DNA of 64,000 nucleotides from Branchiostoma floridae (lineage: Eukaryota > Chordata > Leptocardii > Amphioxiformes > Branchiostomatidae): assembly GCF_000003815.2 (NCBI RefSeq), contig NC_049980.1, positions 17,807,872 through 17,871,871 on the forward strand, written 5' to 3'. This document shows, one piece after another, positions 34,121 to 45,700 of the stretch. The notes under the pieces are model-generated. The model saw nothing but the letters and a program-made list of their open reading frames with translations, had not been told where the DNA came from and did not search any database. The translations under genes were made by a program, and so were the position numbers. The first letter of the stretch is position 1. Every line of letters starts with the position of its first letter.

Positions 34121-36976
34121 TTTTATGTGCGGAGGCAGTTTGTCGGTTACAAGAAGCAAAAACTTAATCAAACTTAAACCCACATCTTGCCAAGCTACCA
34201 CACAGTAGGGAGCTAGCTATCTTTTTCTGTTAAAACTCGGAATGTGTGACTGGGGGCTAGGGTAACAAGTGAGTCCACCTTTGTGGAAATCTGGTTCTAA
34301 TTTCCTGGAAAGCACATCATAAAGCTAGCAAGTCGTATGCCTGCAAACACCTACGTAACCATTGCAGAATGGGCCAGACGAAGAGAAGTGCAGTAAGTCA
34401 AAGGAAGAAAATGTCCCTTCCAAGAAATGGAACTTCTGATCTTTACTACGAAACCACTTACCTAACGTTGCCATGGCATACCCAAGAACAAAAAAGGCCG
34501 TTGTATTCACAAAGTGAAGCATAAGGGTTAACGTAAGTTCAAAGAAGGGAAAATTCTTTACTACTCCTTGATGATACAGCTGCGTAGACTAAAGCGTCAC
34601 TGCTAAAAATTCTATATAGCTCAGTAATCGTTTTGCAAGAGGGAATAATGTTTGTTCCTTATAGATTGAATCAAAAGCATGAGCATAATCTTGTCAACAC
34701 TTCTGATGTTTACGGCTAGATTGTAGCATACAAACATCAAATAGAATGGACGGGAAAGGACGGAAATCATGGTCGGTTCAACCGCAAATCCTGTAAAACT
34801 TTACAGTGTAAACCTTCAAACATGAATCAATTATCTCCCCACTCAGATCACCGGGGGATTTGTAGCATTTGTATCTTTTAAGTGTCCTTGCTAATTTTCT
34901 TCCCAGGGGTCGGATGACAAGGGGGTGATTTAAACCTCAGTCGATAAACAGACCCAAGGCTTATAGACACGTTTGCGAGGGATAATCATCCGGAGATCAT
35001 AAAATGTCAAAAGGCGATGAACCGAAAGAAATGATTTTTACTTAGATCTTAGCATGAGGCATACTGCACTGAAGCCCTTATCTTTGTAACAGGAGAATTC
35101 TAATGTCTAACATTTCTAGTTTCTTGGAAATCTGTCCCACACAATTGTTTTCCTACAGATCACAAGCATGTTCTGAATCGCTATAGGCACGGATTTGTGT
35201 TCCGGGATTGAGATTCCTCTTGGCTCATTCGGAAAAAAAGAAGAACGTGATGTCCAACCTTAGGTTGATAGATATGGACAAAAATGAAAGGAACTTCAAA
35301 ATGATCACCGTCTGTTCATCTAAAAGACGATTTCAGGCTATTTCATGCACACAAAAAGCAAGTTGTAACGTGAATATTTTTCTCCATTTGTTCTAGCCCA
35401 CGATAGGAAAAATCGACTATAATTTCACTTCCGGCACAGATGAACACAGTCTTACTGTGAGAGAGATGTTTTGCAAATAAACGCGTTCGTTTGTTTTATG
35501 AGACCACAACCATATCTACATACATTGTGTTTCCATGCAGGTGATGCTCTGGTACATCATTTTTTTTAGCTTCTACGGGTAAAGGGGACTATGTTGCCCT
35601 GGTGGCACCTTTAACCTTTAATAATTTAGCAATTAACCACTCGTACATCCAGCGGTTCACCCTTTTAGCTTTTAAATCCCACAGGCAACTGAGTTGTTCT
35701 CAGCTTTCCTTCATCGTGACCCATGGATTCAGAGTTGCCAACCAACTCAGCAGGGTTAAGGAGATGATGGGTTTTGACGTATTCAGCTCCATGCGTATTC
35801 TTTTGTTATTACAAACGCCGAGTGCAAATTCTATGAGGAAGAATATTATCGATCCGACGTTGATGGGTTAGTCTCTCTAGGTTTCCACATCCCTTTTGAC
35901 ACTCGCTTCTGATGTAACGTTGTCAGCTTCTTTTGTCATACTCCAAATGTTAAGTTAAATTTCATTCCTACCATTATCTGAATTACATGTACGTTTAGAC
36001 AAGTTTGAAATAGCTTCATGAATCTGACAATACCAACGCCAAATTTCGCTGTTCGAGGCCAAACGAAGATCAGTAGTCAGTAGAAACCGTATGTGTGTTC
36101 GTCTCAGGGTAACTCTGAAACGGTAAGGTGATGCAGACAACTGAGAAACAAACGGCACAGCTTTTCGTCTAATGCATGGAAACAACTCATGCCACAAAAT
36201 TTCTCTGTGGAGGCAATGCTGGTTTTGTGTGAATCTTTCAATATATCCTGCGTTGGTCACATCTTGGAAAGATTTATAGGCTTACGTATACTCTGTAATG
36301 TCTTTGACGAGTGCTATTTAAAAATCTAACAATATTTCGACCTTTTTTTCTGAAACAAAAGAGTTGATGGTTTAAAACCGAAAAGGTATGCTAATGTTAT
36401 CGTCGTTAATTATTTTTCTCAGATGGAATATCAGCGACTTGATTGGTCATTTGCCTCAAACGTCCCCTACTTACGGCCCAAACATATTTGCATGTTGCCT
36501 TTGGTAGACAGAGGTGTTAACACCTTTATTATCATTACATTCATAACTGCAATCTAAAACCGTTACCTTAAGCTCCGTTGGCGTATCTAGCATCTCGTGA
36601 TGTTCACTGCCTCCAACCATTTCTGCCATGCTAGCGAGATTTTGGATGCGGTTGGGAGAACACAAAAGGTGAAAACACAGCCGCACTCCCCCGCACTCTG
36701 TCATGTGCACTGAGGGATATGATTCGAGACACAAGAGACAAAGCGAAGAAATGGAAAGCATGTGTAGCTGACTGACGATCTCCAAGTTCGTGTCTTTTGG
36801 TCCGTAAATTCTCTCTGTCGAGACATAGATCAGTTATGACGAAGTTAGTTGACTTCTCCAATCGCTGTCTTTGCCATACTACATGATGTTGATGTATAGG
36901 ATAAATCATTAGAACAGATTGAAATTTTACAGCACATTCTGAGTCTGTACTGCAAAATCGCAGAGTATTGCGATAT
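34121..36976. other. Intergenic DNA, no feature recognised
   Basis: Open frames of 60-105 codons on both strands show no motif. No repeat match within the window was found. Confidence 0.4.
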
Positions 36977-37044
36977 CGTTCGGTGTAATATAACCAGCTG
37001 CTGCCGCGCCGCGTGCCTGCGAAGCTGGTGTGTTACGCCGAACG
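36977..37044. mobile_element. GC-rich foldback element
   Basis: The left arm CGTTCGGTGTAATATAACCA and the right arm (reverse complement CGTTCGGCGTAACACACCAG) are imperfect inverted repeats. They surround the CTGCTGCCGCGCCGCGTGCC core in otherwise AT-rich DNA. The high GC content against the background supports a small mobile element. No target duplication is clear. Confidence 0.6.
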
Positions 37045-40000
37045 GCGGTTATACCGGCTATACAGATACAGATACAGAATTGCAGCCATTGGGCTGCTTG
37101 AAAGGCACTCTACACCATCTCAATACCCAATAATGCTCCTTCAAACTGATTCTAGCCCACTATGGCCCGAGCAATAGAACTGAAGTGTGCAAAGGAAGAA
37201 AGGCAAATTAGGCCAAGTACTTCTTTTTGCTAACAACTTTATGCATCTTTTGAGAAAAGAATAATATAAGGATCTACCAAAGATAAAATCCAATGGCCCA
37301 ATATCTCCGAGCACTAGTATTAATCCATGCCACAAGCCGCTTGAGAATGCTTCACTTTGAAATGCCCATTAGAAACTACTCTTTATAGTGCTTTCAATTC
37401 TCAACTTAAGCCAACATGGTTTGATACTAAAGGTACGGAGAGCACGTGTATGCTTTCACATGTGGGCGTAAATCTTATCAACAATATAATAATCATGCAT
37501 TTCCCAAAACTCCACCAAGATTCCCCCAAGATATTCCTGTCCTCTTTTGAATATGTAGCTGTTTGAGGTTTAGCTCGAATCCAAATCTCCATGAAACGCA
37601 TGTCGTACATAATATACGAAGATCAGCATCTTGTTCATGTTCAGAGGGTAAGGTTCTCCAGGATGCTATATCCTGACGTGGAGGTCTGTCAGCTGACAGG
37701 CAGGTCTGATGCAGACCAGACCTACCAGGCATGACTCATTAACCTGGAGATACTGAGGGACTACTCTGTCAACACTAGGCGCGTTAGGCAGATGTGGGGG
37801 GAAACAGAACAATTTCCCTAATGTCCCAAAAGACATCAGTTTGCTTATTTCCCGGAAAAAATCCCCATCCACTGAAGTTGCTAATGGATGCTCTACCGGT
37901 ACCTAACGCCAAGTTTGGACAAAAATGAGGGAATACTAGATAATATAAGACAATGAGGGCATTCTCAGTTGTAATGAAATTTAATTTGAATTTTGAACAG
38001 CTGAAATTTGTCATGCCAGGCTATCATCCTGCAACATCAATTTTTCCAAATTCACCATTTCTACTCATTGGTGGAAACCAATGAGTAGATATGGTGAATT
38101 TAACTTTTTTATCAACAGGAAACTTTTTTTCTGTCATGAATACAATCTTTTCCCAAGATTAATCAACATTAAGAGAAATAGATCTGAATGAATGTTTGCA
38201 CCTCGTTATATGTAGTTGGTGTGGACGCATCTCTATTACTGAGTTTCTGCCTTACGTGTGTAAGCTTCTCAATTTGCATGTAAATAACTAAGACTTGACA
38301 TTCAGGATACTTACAAAAAGTACTAATGTACCTAACTGGTACTGGCAGCTTACCTTTCGGCGTCACTACCCAATCGTGATACTGCCATTTCATCAATTGA
38401 TTATCCAATTAAATCACAAAATAGAGTAAGTTTACATCATCATGTTTTGAGCACTTGGGTTAATAATCGACGACAGCAATCATCTGAATACAACTACCTA
38501 CGCATGTTGTTAAAGGGGTGGTGCTGTCATGGCCACATGAACAACTCAAGCTGCGATACTTGTACTATGATGTTACTTGTCTGATCAAGATGGATCCCAA
38601 CACCTTCTGACGAGGAAGAAAAATGATGAAGCAGCACTGCTAGTACCAACGTAGGATTTCAGCAATGCCAACTGAGGACAAAGTCATATGCGTAAATGTA
38701 GCACAATATTGTGTTACCCTCACGGACAGCTGCCTGTATTTCCCCAGATGTATTGCCCCATCGTGATCGTTCTGTTGGTCCGCAGTTTGCCGAGCGCCCA
38801 AGAAAACTTATTTGTCAGAGCGCTGCAAATTGTTCCGTGTGAAGTGGTGCGTTTCAGCATTGATACCCGTTTATAGCCTCTCGCATCATTTCCCTCGGAT
38901 TTGCGTCAAAGCAAACGTCATTTAATTGTTGTTTCGGGTGGATCTGCTCGGAGGTAAAGCCTCCTCCATCACCCAAACCTATATTAGCAGTCATCTAGTA
39001 TACGGCGATAGCTTTTCCTCGTCAAGTCCAAACATATGGCGGAGCATATCTCTGCATTGGAAGCAATCTGTAACCTGGGATCAAAATTACCTGCGACATA
39101 TCAGAGAACGTCATACAGTATATCGCGATGGTTTCAAATCATATCTTTTTGAAGCTGAGCCAAATCCCATCACATGTTGTCGAAAAATGTACCCAATTGC
39201 TGAATAATTGATGCTGTTCCAAGAAATTGCTTTATTGCATTAAAATAGATATTCAACTGCCTTGCCCTACTTATAACGAGATCTCAGTAATTGTAGTGCA
39301 GTTCAATAAGCATAGCCGTCTATTCAACCCAGTCGATTCGGTTCTAATTGGTGTTTTACTTTCTTTATCACCGAACCGATTTTGTTCTTGAGCTCTGAAG
39401 AGGGTATCTTATCATTGGCATTTATTAGTATATATCCTCATTGCATGGGGTTTGAATGAAATGATGTGGTACAACCATGTAGTCGTCACTAGCATAGCAT
39501 CATGGCTGACGATACAACAACTTGCCTAATGATGCATATGAAATTTGCTGGTTTGCCCACGATACAAATTCGTCATTCTGACTAGTGTGGAGACATTCAG
39601 CTGTTCTTTGATTTGGCGTGATATAAATCAGATGTAGACTTCCATTACACGTGTTCACACTTGAGATTCGTCATTACGTTCATACCTAATGGAAGTATAC
39701 TGTCGAGAATACAACATAGACCAAACCTCTGTCTTTGTTCTCCTTTACCACACGCCACTGCGCGTTACGTCTTGTCTGGTTTGTTAGAAGGCAACTTCGA
39801 GTAATGACCTGGTTTTTGTCGGGTTTTATGTGTGTGCGTGTAAATCATTGTCATATCAATTATGTATATCGCATCCCATAGTTCGCCTAGGGGTTTGGCG
39901 TTCAGAGGACAATTCATCTTAAGTTTGGAACCTGACATTGTATTCCAAGAGGGCATCTTGGCTGCTAGAACATTTCAATAAAGCAATGTTTGTCATCAAG

Positions 40001-41685
40001 AAGACGATAACCGGTAAATTCATTAGTATCATGTATTGCTAACCATGTGTGCAGTTATCCACTGGCATTCGGACAAAGAACCAATCTTCGACATTGTAAA
40101 TGAACAAGATTTGCCTTAGGCTTCTAACATTTCTCCCTCCTGTACATTGCAGCCCTAGCTTTTATAGTCCTGCACATTTTTCTTGTACTGCTGTCAACAC
40201 ATGTAAGAAGACCATTTAACTTTAGCTGGCGCTATCAAGTAATCGAATTTTCTACCTTCTTTTCCAGTTAAAACAGGACGCAGTGAAGCCTGCCATAGAC
40301 ACTTTCATCGCATTTTCAACGATACGAGGGAATGCAAAATACCAGCTCGTAAGTACCCGGATGTTTCTTTGAAATATTTTTGTCGGAACCCCGGATGTAC
40401 GGTGTGACCCGGATGTCCATGCACGCACACATCTCCCAAACTGAACTTTCCTATCTGCCATCACTTGCAGTGGGTGTGTGGGCGTATCTGACTGACAGAA
40501 CTTATCAAAAGTTGCAAATGCATCTTAACACCGCGCCGCTGCCTTAAAGACAAATACGACACAAGTGATCAATTTTGACTAAATTTGCTGAGTGCTGCAG
40601 AGTTCCAAAGACTCTTTTTATTGCTGACATAGTTTTCGCCCTTCTTCTTTACTCTCACATTATTGATACTATATTCTCATTTCCTAATTCTGCCTGTGCT
40701 GGAGCGCAGTCGGAGAGCATGTATTACTCACCCCACCCTCGTCCCCACGCCCACGCAGGGCAGGCCCCTCGAGTGGAGGTTGTCTCCAGTGCAGATGAAA
40801 TATGATGGCTTAAACAAGTCTCCTAAATGCCCCTCTTTTCCTCTACAAGCTCCAATGAAGTCGCAATCCAGATGTAAATGAAATTTGTATGGCGGATACA
40901 GTCAACGGATACGGATAAGAGCATGGTCAACCACCAGCTCACGTGCCCATTGTACATTTAATTTCTTTCTATCCTTAACGTTATCAGATGTCCTATCTAG
41001 TAGGCCTGCACATCATGTACGAAGGCTTGCAAACTATCCTAGCCCTCTGGTACTTTGTGGACGATAACATAACGTTATACACATATATATACAAGCGCTA
41101 GTTACAACAAGTCAAAGCAGGAAACTGCAACAAGAGTTTTATTGAATATAAAACCAGCGTTGACTTCAGGGTCCGATATTTCCGCGGCAGAACAGAATGA
41201 CCATACCCATATCGGCAATAAGAAGTTTATTGATGGCGTGATGACGCTGCTGCAGGTGGGTGTATGTGCAAACTAGCTACAACCGATTGCATGATAGGAG
41301 TGGGGGGGGGGTCAAAAAAAATTCACCGTGCAGTTGCAGTTGGCCTGAACTCATGGATGAACCAGAAAGCAGGGAAAATGGAAAATACTAAGCAGAGGGA
41401 TCAAAACCTAGCTGGAATTCTTCTTTGCTTTTTCTGTATATATGTAGGCTCTGACGGGTCCACCTGAACCAATTCACAATATCACACCCAAGTCTTCGAT
41501 GCTGACGTAGCAAACCGTACATTCATCAGGATTATTTGCAGTAGAAAGTTATATGACAATTCTGCTCATGCTGACATTTTGGGGGCATTACGAGTCGACA
41601 CACTCGTGAGTTCTGGGAGGGTGATTTTTCGGGGGGAAGCGACGTAAATTTAAAGTACGCGTTGAACCACAGGGCAGTGTGGCCT
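37045..41685. other. Intergenic DNA with one near-perfect 54-bp hairpin
   Basis: Apart from the hairpin at 38048-38101, I see only short frames. Near 40355-40410 the octamer CCGGATGT occurs three times within about 60 bases, which could be a factor-binding cluster. Confidence 0.35.
38048..38101. repeat. Near-perfect 25-bp inverted repeat with GGAA loop
   Basis: The arms AAATTCACCATTTCTACTCA+TTGGT and, in reverse complement, AAATTCACCATATCTACTCA+TTGGT differ at one base and are separated by only four bases. It is too short and too perfect for a typical animal miRNA precursor. A foldback element remnant or a template-switch inversion is more likely. Confidence 0.85.
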
Positions 41686-41950
41686 TTAGCCTACATTAAT
41701 GTCCAAGGTCAGCGATTTCATCTTGTTAGCCTGCGGTGTGTTTCGGAAGAACAATCCTGTCTGTCTGGGGATGTCATAAATGTCAGGATGATATAACGTT
41801 ATATACTTTTCCTGAAGGTGTGGCATTGGTAACCTCTGCTGCTCTGATGGTGACACGTTCACGTTCCCACCGGGGAATGGAAATATGCAGCGTTTCAAGT
41901 ATTCTAACAGTTCAACGGAGAGCTTGTGCACACGAATTTTACCAAATTAA
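41686..41950 (-). CDS. Possible coding fragment, unidentified
   Basis: The minus-strand frame is open for about 85 codons to a TAA. It has protein-like composition: FPFPGGNVNVSPSEQQRLPM, then LQEKYITLYHPDIYDIPRQT. There is no ATG at its left edge, and the first in-frame Met is internal, so it would need a splice acceptor (CACAAG near 41930 is weak). About 190 bases upstream on this strand lies a promoter-like YY1 plus E-box pair (42136-42175). No family is recognised. Confidence 0.3.
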
Positions 41951-42135
41951 GTGTTTTATGGAATACAAACGGTCCTTCCTCATCTGTAGGACCAGTGCCT
42001 GCTTGTTTGCTTAAGTATACCGACATGTTGCATGAGAAGCCAGTGTTGGTACAAGCTGAGGATTTGGGTGTTAAGCAGGATGGGATAAGCCCGAAAGTTC
42101 TTTAAAGCCAAGAAATCGTTGGAACAAACGGACTC

Positions 42136-42175
42136 AAGGCCGCCATTTTAAATTTGCCGCTTAGGTCACGTGACC
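42136..42175 (-). promoter_or_regulatory. YY1 site plus palindromic E-box, promoter-like
   Basis: On the minus strand, the perfect palindrome GGTCACGTGACC (42164-42175; USF/MITF/TFEB class E-box) is followed 14 bases later by AAAATGGCGGCC (42150-42139), a consensus YY1 site. YY1 sites in this orientation are typically just downstream of transcription starts in TATA-less metazoan promoters. This predicts minus-strand transcription towards 41950. Confidence 0.4.
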
Positions 42176-42212
42176 GAGTCGCTGGTCCAACAAATTAGTA
42201 AGGCCCATGTGT

Positions 42213-42316
42213 TTTCCGTAAAACTCGTATGAATTCCGTAGAATTCGCATGTTCTTTTGTAGTGGATTGAATGAATCCCGTAATATCCGTATGTATTTCG
42301 TAAAACCTTTATGAAT
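42213..42316. repeat. Degenerate short tandem repeat, about 20-bp unit
   Basis: Units of the type TTCCGTAAAACTCGTATGAA recur four to five times with variation (TTCCGTAGAATTCGCATG, TCCCGTAATATCCGTATG, TTTCGTAAAACCTTTATGAA). An unrelated stretch interrupts the array in the middle. Confidence 0.6.
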
Positions 42317-42589
42317 ACTTCGGTACCCCCGGAATATGTATGGTTTTATTTAATAGGGCACGATTCAGAAGGCTCATGTAGAAATTAACAAGCTCCATAT
42401 TCCATGTTTGACTCAATAATAGCATAGGTACAGAGGGCTAGAGAAGCTGCCATTACTTGTTGGCGAGAGATATGGATTGATGCGCACCGGTGATAATCTT
42501 TTCCACACTTTTTGGACATACAAAGTGTATGCAATATTGATGTAACATGATAGGATCTTTCGAACCGTTGCCCTTTAGCGGAAAACCTG

Positions 42590-42790
42590 TTCGCCTCTCG
42601 CCTCTGAAACAAAAGGGCTGACGGGCTAGTTCCAGCCTATTGCGTTCCGCTGACCTGTGCCCTGACCTCCCCGTGATGACGCACACGCGTGCCTTTGGCT
42701 CAGCCCTGACGTCATCTTGCCGCGGTTCGCACATCCCCTGCCACCAATTTGGAGGCAAAGTGAAATCACGCCGTCGGCGGACCTATTACT
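42590..42790. promoter_or_regulatory. GC-rich cluster of factor-binding motifs
   Basis: Within 200 bases lie a direct repeat of TGACCT spaced by six bases (42651-42668, nuclear-receptor half-sites in DR6 arrangement), GATGACGCA, CACGCGTG, a perfect CRE TGACGTCA (about 42708) and a CCAAT box within CCACCAATTTGG. The GC content contrasts with the surroundings. It could be an enhancer or a promoter of either strand; no adjacent first exon is identified. Confidence 0.35.
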
Positions 42791-45700
42791 CCGTATCTCT
42801 CGTCATTTATAACATGTATTGCCGCCGTCTGAAGTGAAGAATTATCCATGAACAAGGTGTAACATTATAACACTGCAAACTTTATTGGGCATTTCCATCA
42901 CTGGCCGTTCAAACTTAGTGTCAAGGAAGGTCTTGACTATAATCCGTTACAACTCCGGAGGCTTGATGAAGGAATACTTGAATTACGCCATAATCAATCA
43001 GTATGCATAACATCTTGTACATGTACCGTTATGCTTTAGTACACAAATTGCATATTTCCGGCGGACTATATTCTTTTGTCAGGGATCGTTTTCATTTGCC
43101 TTCGAGCATATACAGTAGTGAAAATCAGTATCCTGCTGTATAAAGAATTCAGTACATGTTCATTCATCACAAATATAACCCGTGATGCATGCAGTATATG
43201 AAAGCTAAAGCAAACATAAGTTTGGCTACTTTTCTGTAGTGCTGAGTATTTGGTTTCTGACTACATGTAGGAGGACCGAGATCGATTGAAGAAACATTAA
43301 CTGTGATTGCAAGAAATTCCTGACGTATCAAGTCTTTGATTGAGCCATCTGTAATATGTCACGTAAAGTACGTTACATCCGATGTGTACTCTTCCGATTG
43401 ACAGGGACCAGGTGTCGTACATTTAGAAAATACGCCAAAAATATTTCTACTACCTCGTCATGTTTCTACATCAGTGTACCTACACCTCATTTAGCTCGTA
43501 CATTTCTGTGGACCTGATGAGTTTTTTGTTTACGTAGATTCATCTCACCATTACCGTTTTGTTGACATTATGTAAACGAAACTTATTTCATTCCGTCTTC
43601 GGTCAAATTGAGAATAGATTGAGTTGATAAATTGAGAATCATAAATTCCAACCTCATGGTTATGAGCATGATATTCCATGTAGGACTGGATCACCATTTG
43701 TAAATGTGGTCAGCGGAGATGCCTTTTCTGGTTCCTACAAATCCCAGCGGTATGTCTTAATCACTTTCGGCCGTTCCCAGACCAGGTCAATATACCTGAT
43801 TTGCATATTGATCACCATTTCTGTGACAATGAGTTGAATTGACGACTGTGTAACTTCACGAACATTCACAAATGTCAACCCCCGTACATAAGGGAAGACG
43901 GAAACCCCCATATCATCGATTTAATAACCTAAAATTAGGACATCATCGATCTAGAGTAGATTACGTTCATGATCATGAAGCACCCCAAGGCAAGGTACAT
44001 GATCCGAGTGGATCATTTGTTATTTTTAGCCTGATGCAATTGACGTCATGTTTGATTCCCAGTGCCCCATGCCGGTATGAATTGGTGAATTGTGTGCTAG
44101 GGGCTGTCAAAGTTAATAAGAAGCGGATATTCTCCGGTACCGCACGGTGGTAACGTTAGCAATATGCATTCTTGTTTTACGAGCGAAGCATTTCTGGTAA
44201 ATCATTGAGAACAAATGTGCGTATATAGTATCATTTTAGCAACGGTGAGGAGAAGTTCCTAACAGTTTTATGAAATGTCTATATCTTAAGTGCATTGTAT
44301 TCAGAATACAAAGAAAGTAGATTCGGCATCTCATTGATACCATACTGTATCATAATGAAAAAAATGACTGATAACATCTGCAAATGAATACACATGTCTC
44401 CTCTTAGTTTCTCCATTATGCTTTTGTCACTTTTTCTCATTTCTTCTGATTCTCAAACGCTTTTTATGGCCTGATGTAAGACGGTAATTTTGAACCCATG
44501 TGTTTTTAAAGTCATAATCTCTTGACCTGAATGTCTTTTTTTACACAAGTCTTAAATTTATTCAGGGTGTTGCCAGTGGCCTTATTCTGAACACCATGCT
44601 ATCCAAAAGCACATAGAACTGATTCGGGAATAAATAGATATCACACTGTAGTGAACTTAAAGGTTGTTTAAGGAACGAATTCGTTGTAGCTATAGAGCGT
44701 GATACGGTATTGGCAGTTGCTTTATTTTTCTTTCACTGCGTTGAGAACTGCACTGGAACCCCCTTATCTTATCTCTGTAGTGGAGTCTATATTTGCTTCA
44801 GACGAGTCGATAGTGCTCTAAAACCAGAAAGTGCGTCACCACAAGTCGTTATCACATGTCCTTTGGCACGTAACACTCACGACAACGACATTGCTCTACA
44901 AGACTTCTCTGATCCTAAAGTACACTTGATTGATGAACTCGATCTCATGGGTGAACCCCGTATTAAACAAATCACCCTTTTATTGCAGACTGCACTTATT
45001 TTCAAAGTGTGCGACCAACCAGCATCTTGATTCTGGCTTTTAGCCATATTAAGTCTCCTGTCGTAATAAACTGTTGACTAGTCAGAATGCTATTGACGGC
45101 GAACAACAGATGAGCTATATTGTTACCGACTCAATTGCATTTACCGTGAGCGTAAGTAGTTTGTTCCGCTATCTTCTGCGATCAAGTTGAGATGTCAGGA
45201 AACCTCTTCCTTTTGTCGGCAGTGGCCAATGTACATTCGAAATGGAAACATCGGGCAATAGCGTGACCAACTTCTACCACGAGTCGCTTCCAATCCTAAT
45301 ACACTGCGACGGTTAGCCTGGCATGAGGTAGAGGCCATATCTCAAGTGCACTTTATTAGAGTACGTCTCCCTTTCGCTTCGATCGGTATCTTCCCACTGT
45401 TTGGAGGAATTCGCACCAGCTATTGCAAGGTCCTGCCCTTTGCACCTGATCTTATCTTGTACAACAAGGTTAGAGCATTGAGTTGGTATCGGCTTTTACC
45501 GTGAGGCTGACGGCACGTCATCTCCCGCAGTCCAGCCATTGGAAAGCTGTTAGTACATGTTAGCCATGAAAGGGCAGAACAGGGATCCTTAAGCCCCGTC
45601 TCAAAAATGGCACCTAGCAACTTGCGTCTGCTCAATTTACAACGATACGGGTGTACGTCATTTTACAGAGGTAGGTCACGAATAGTGATCTGTTAACACC

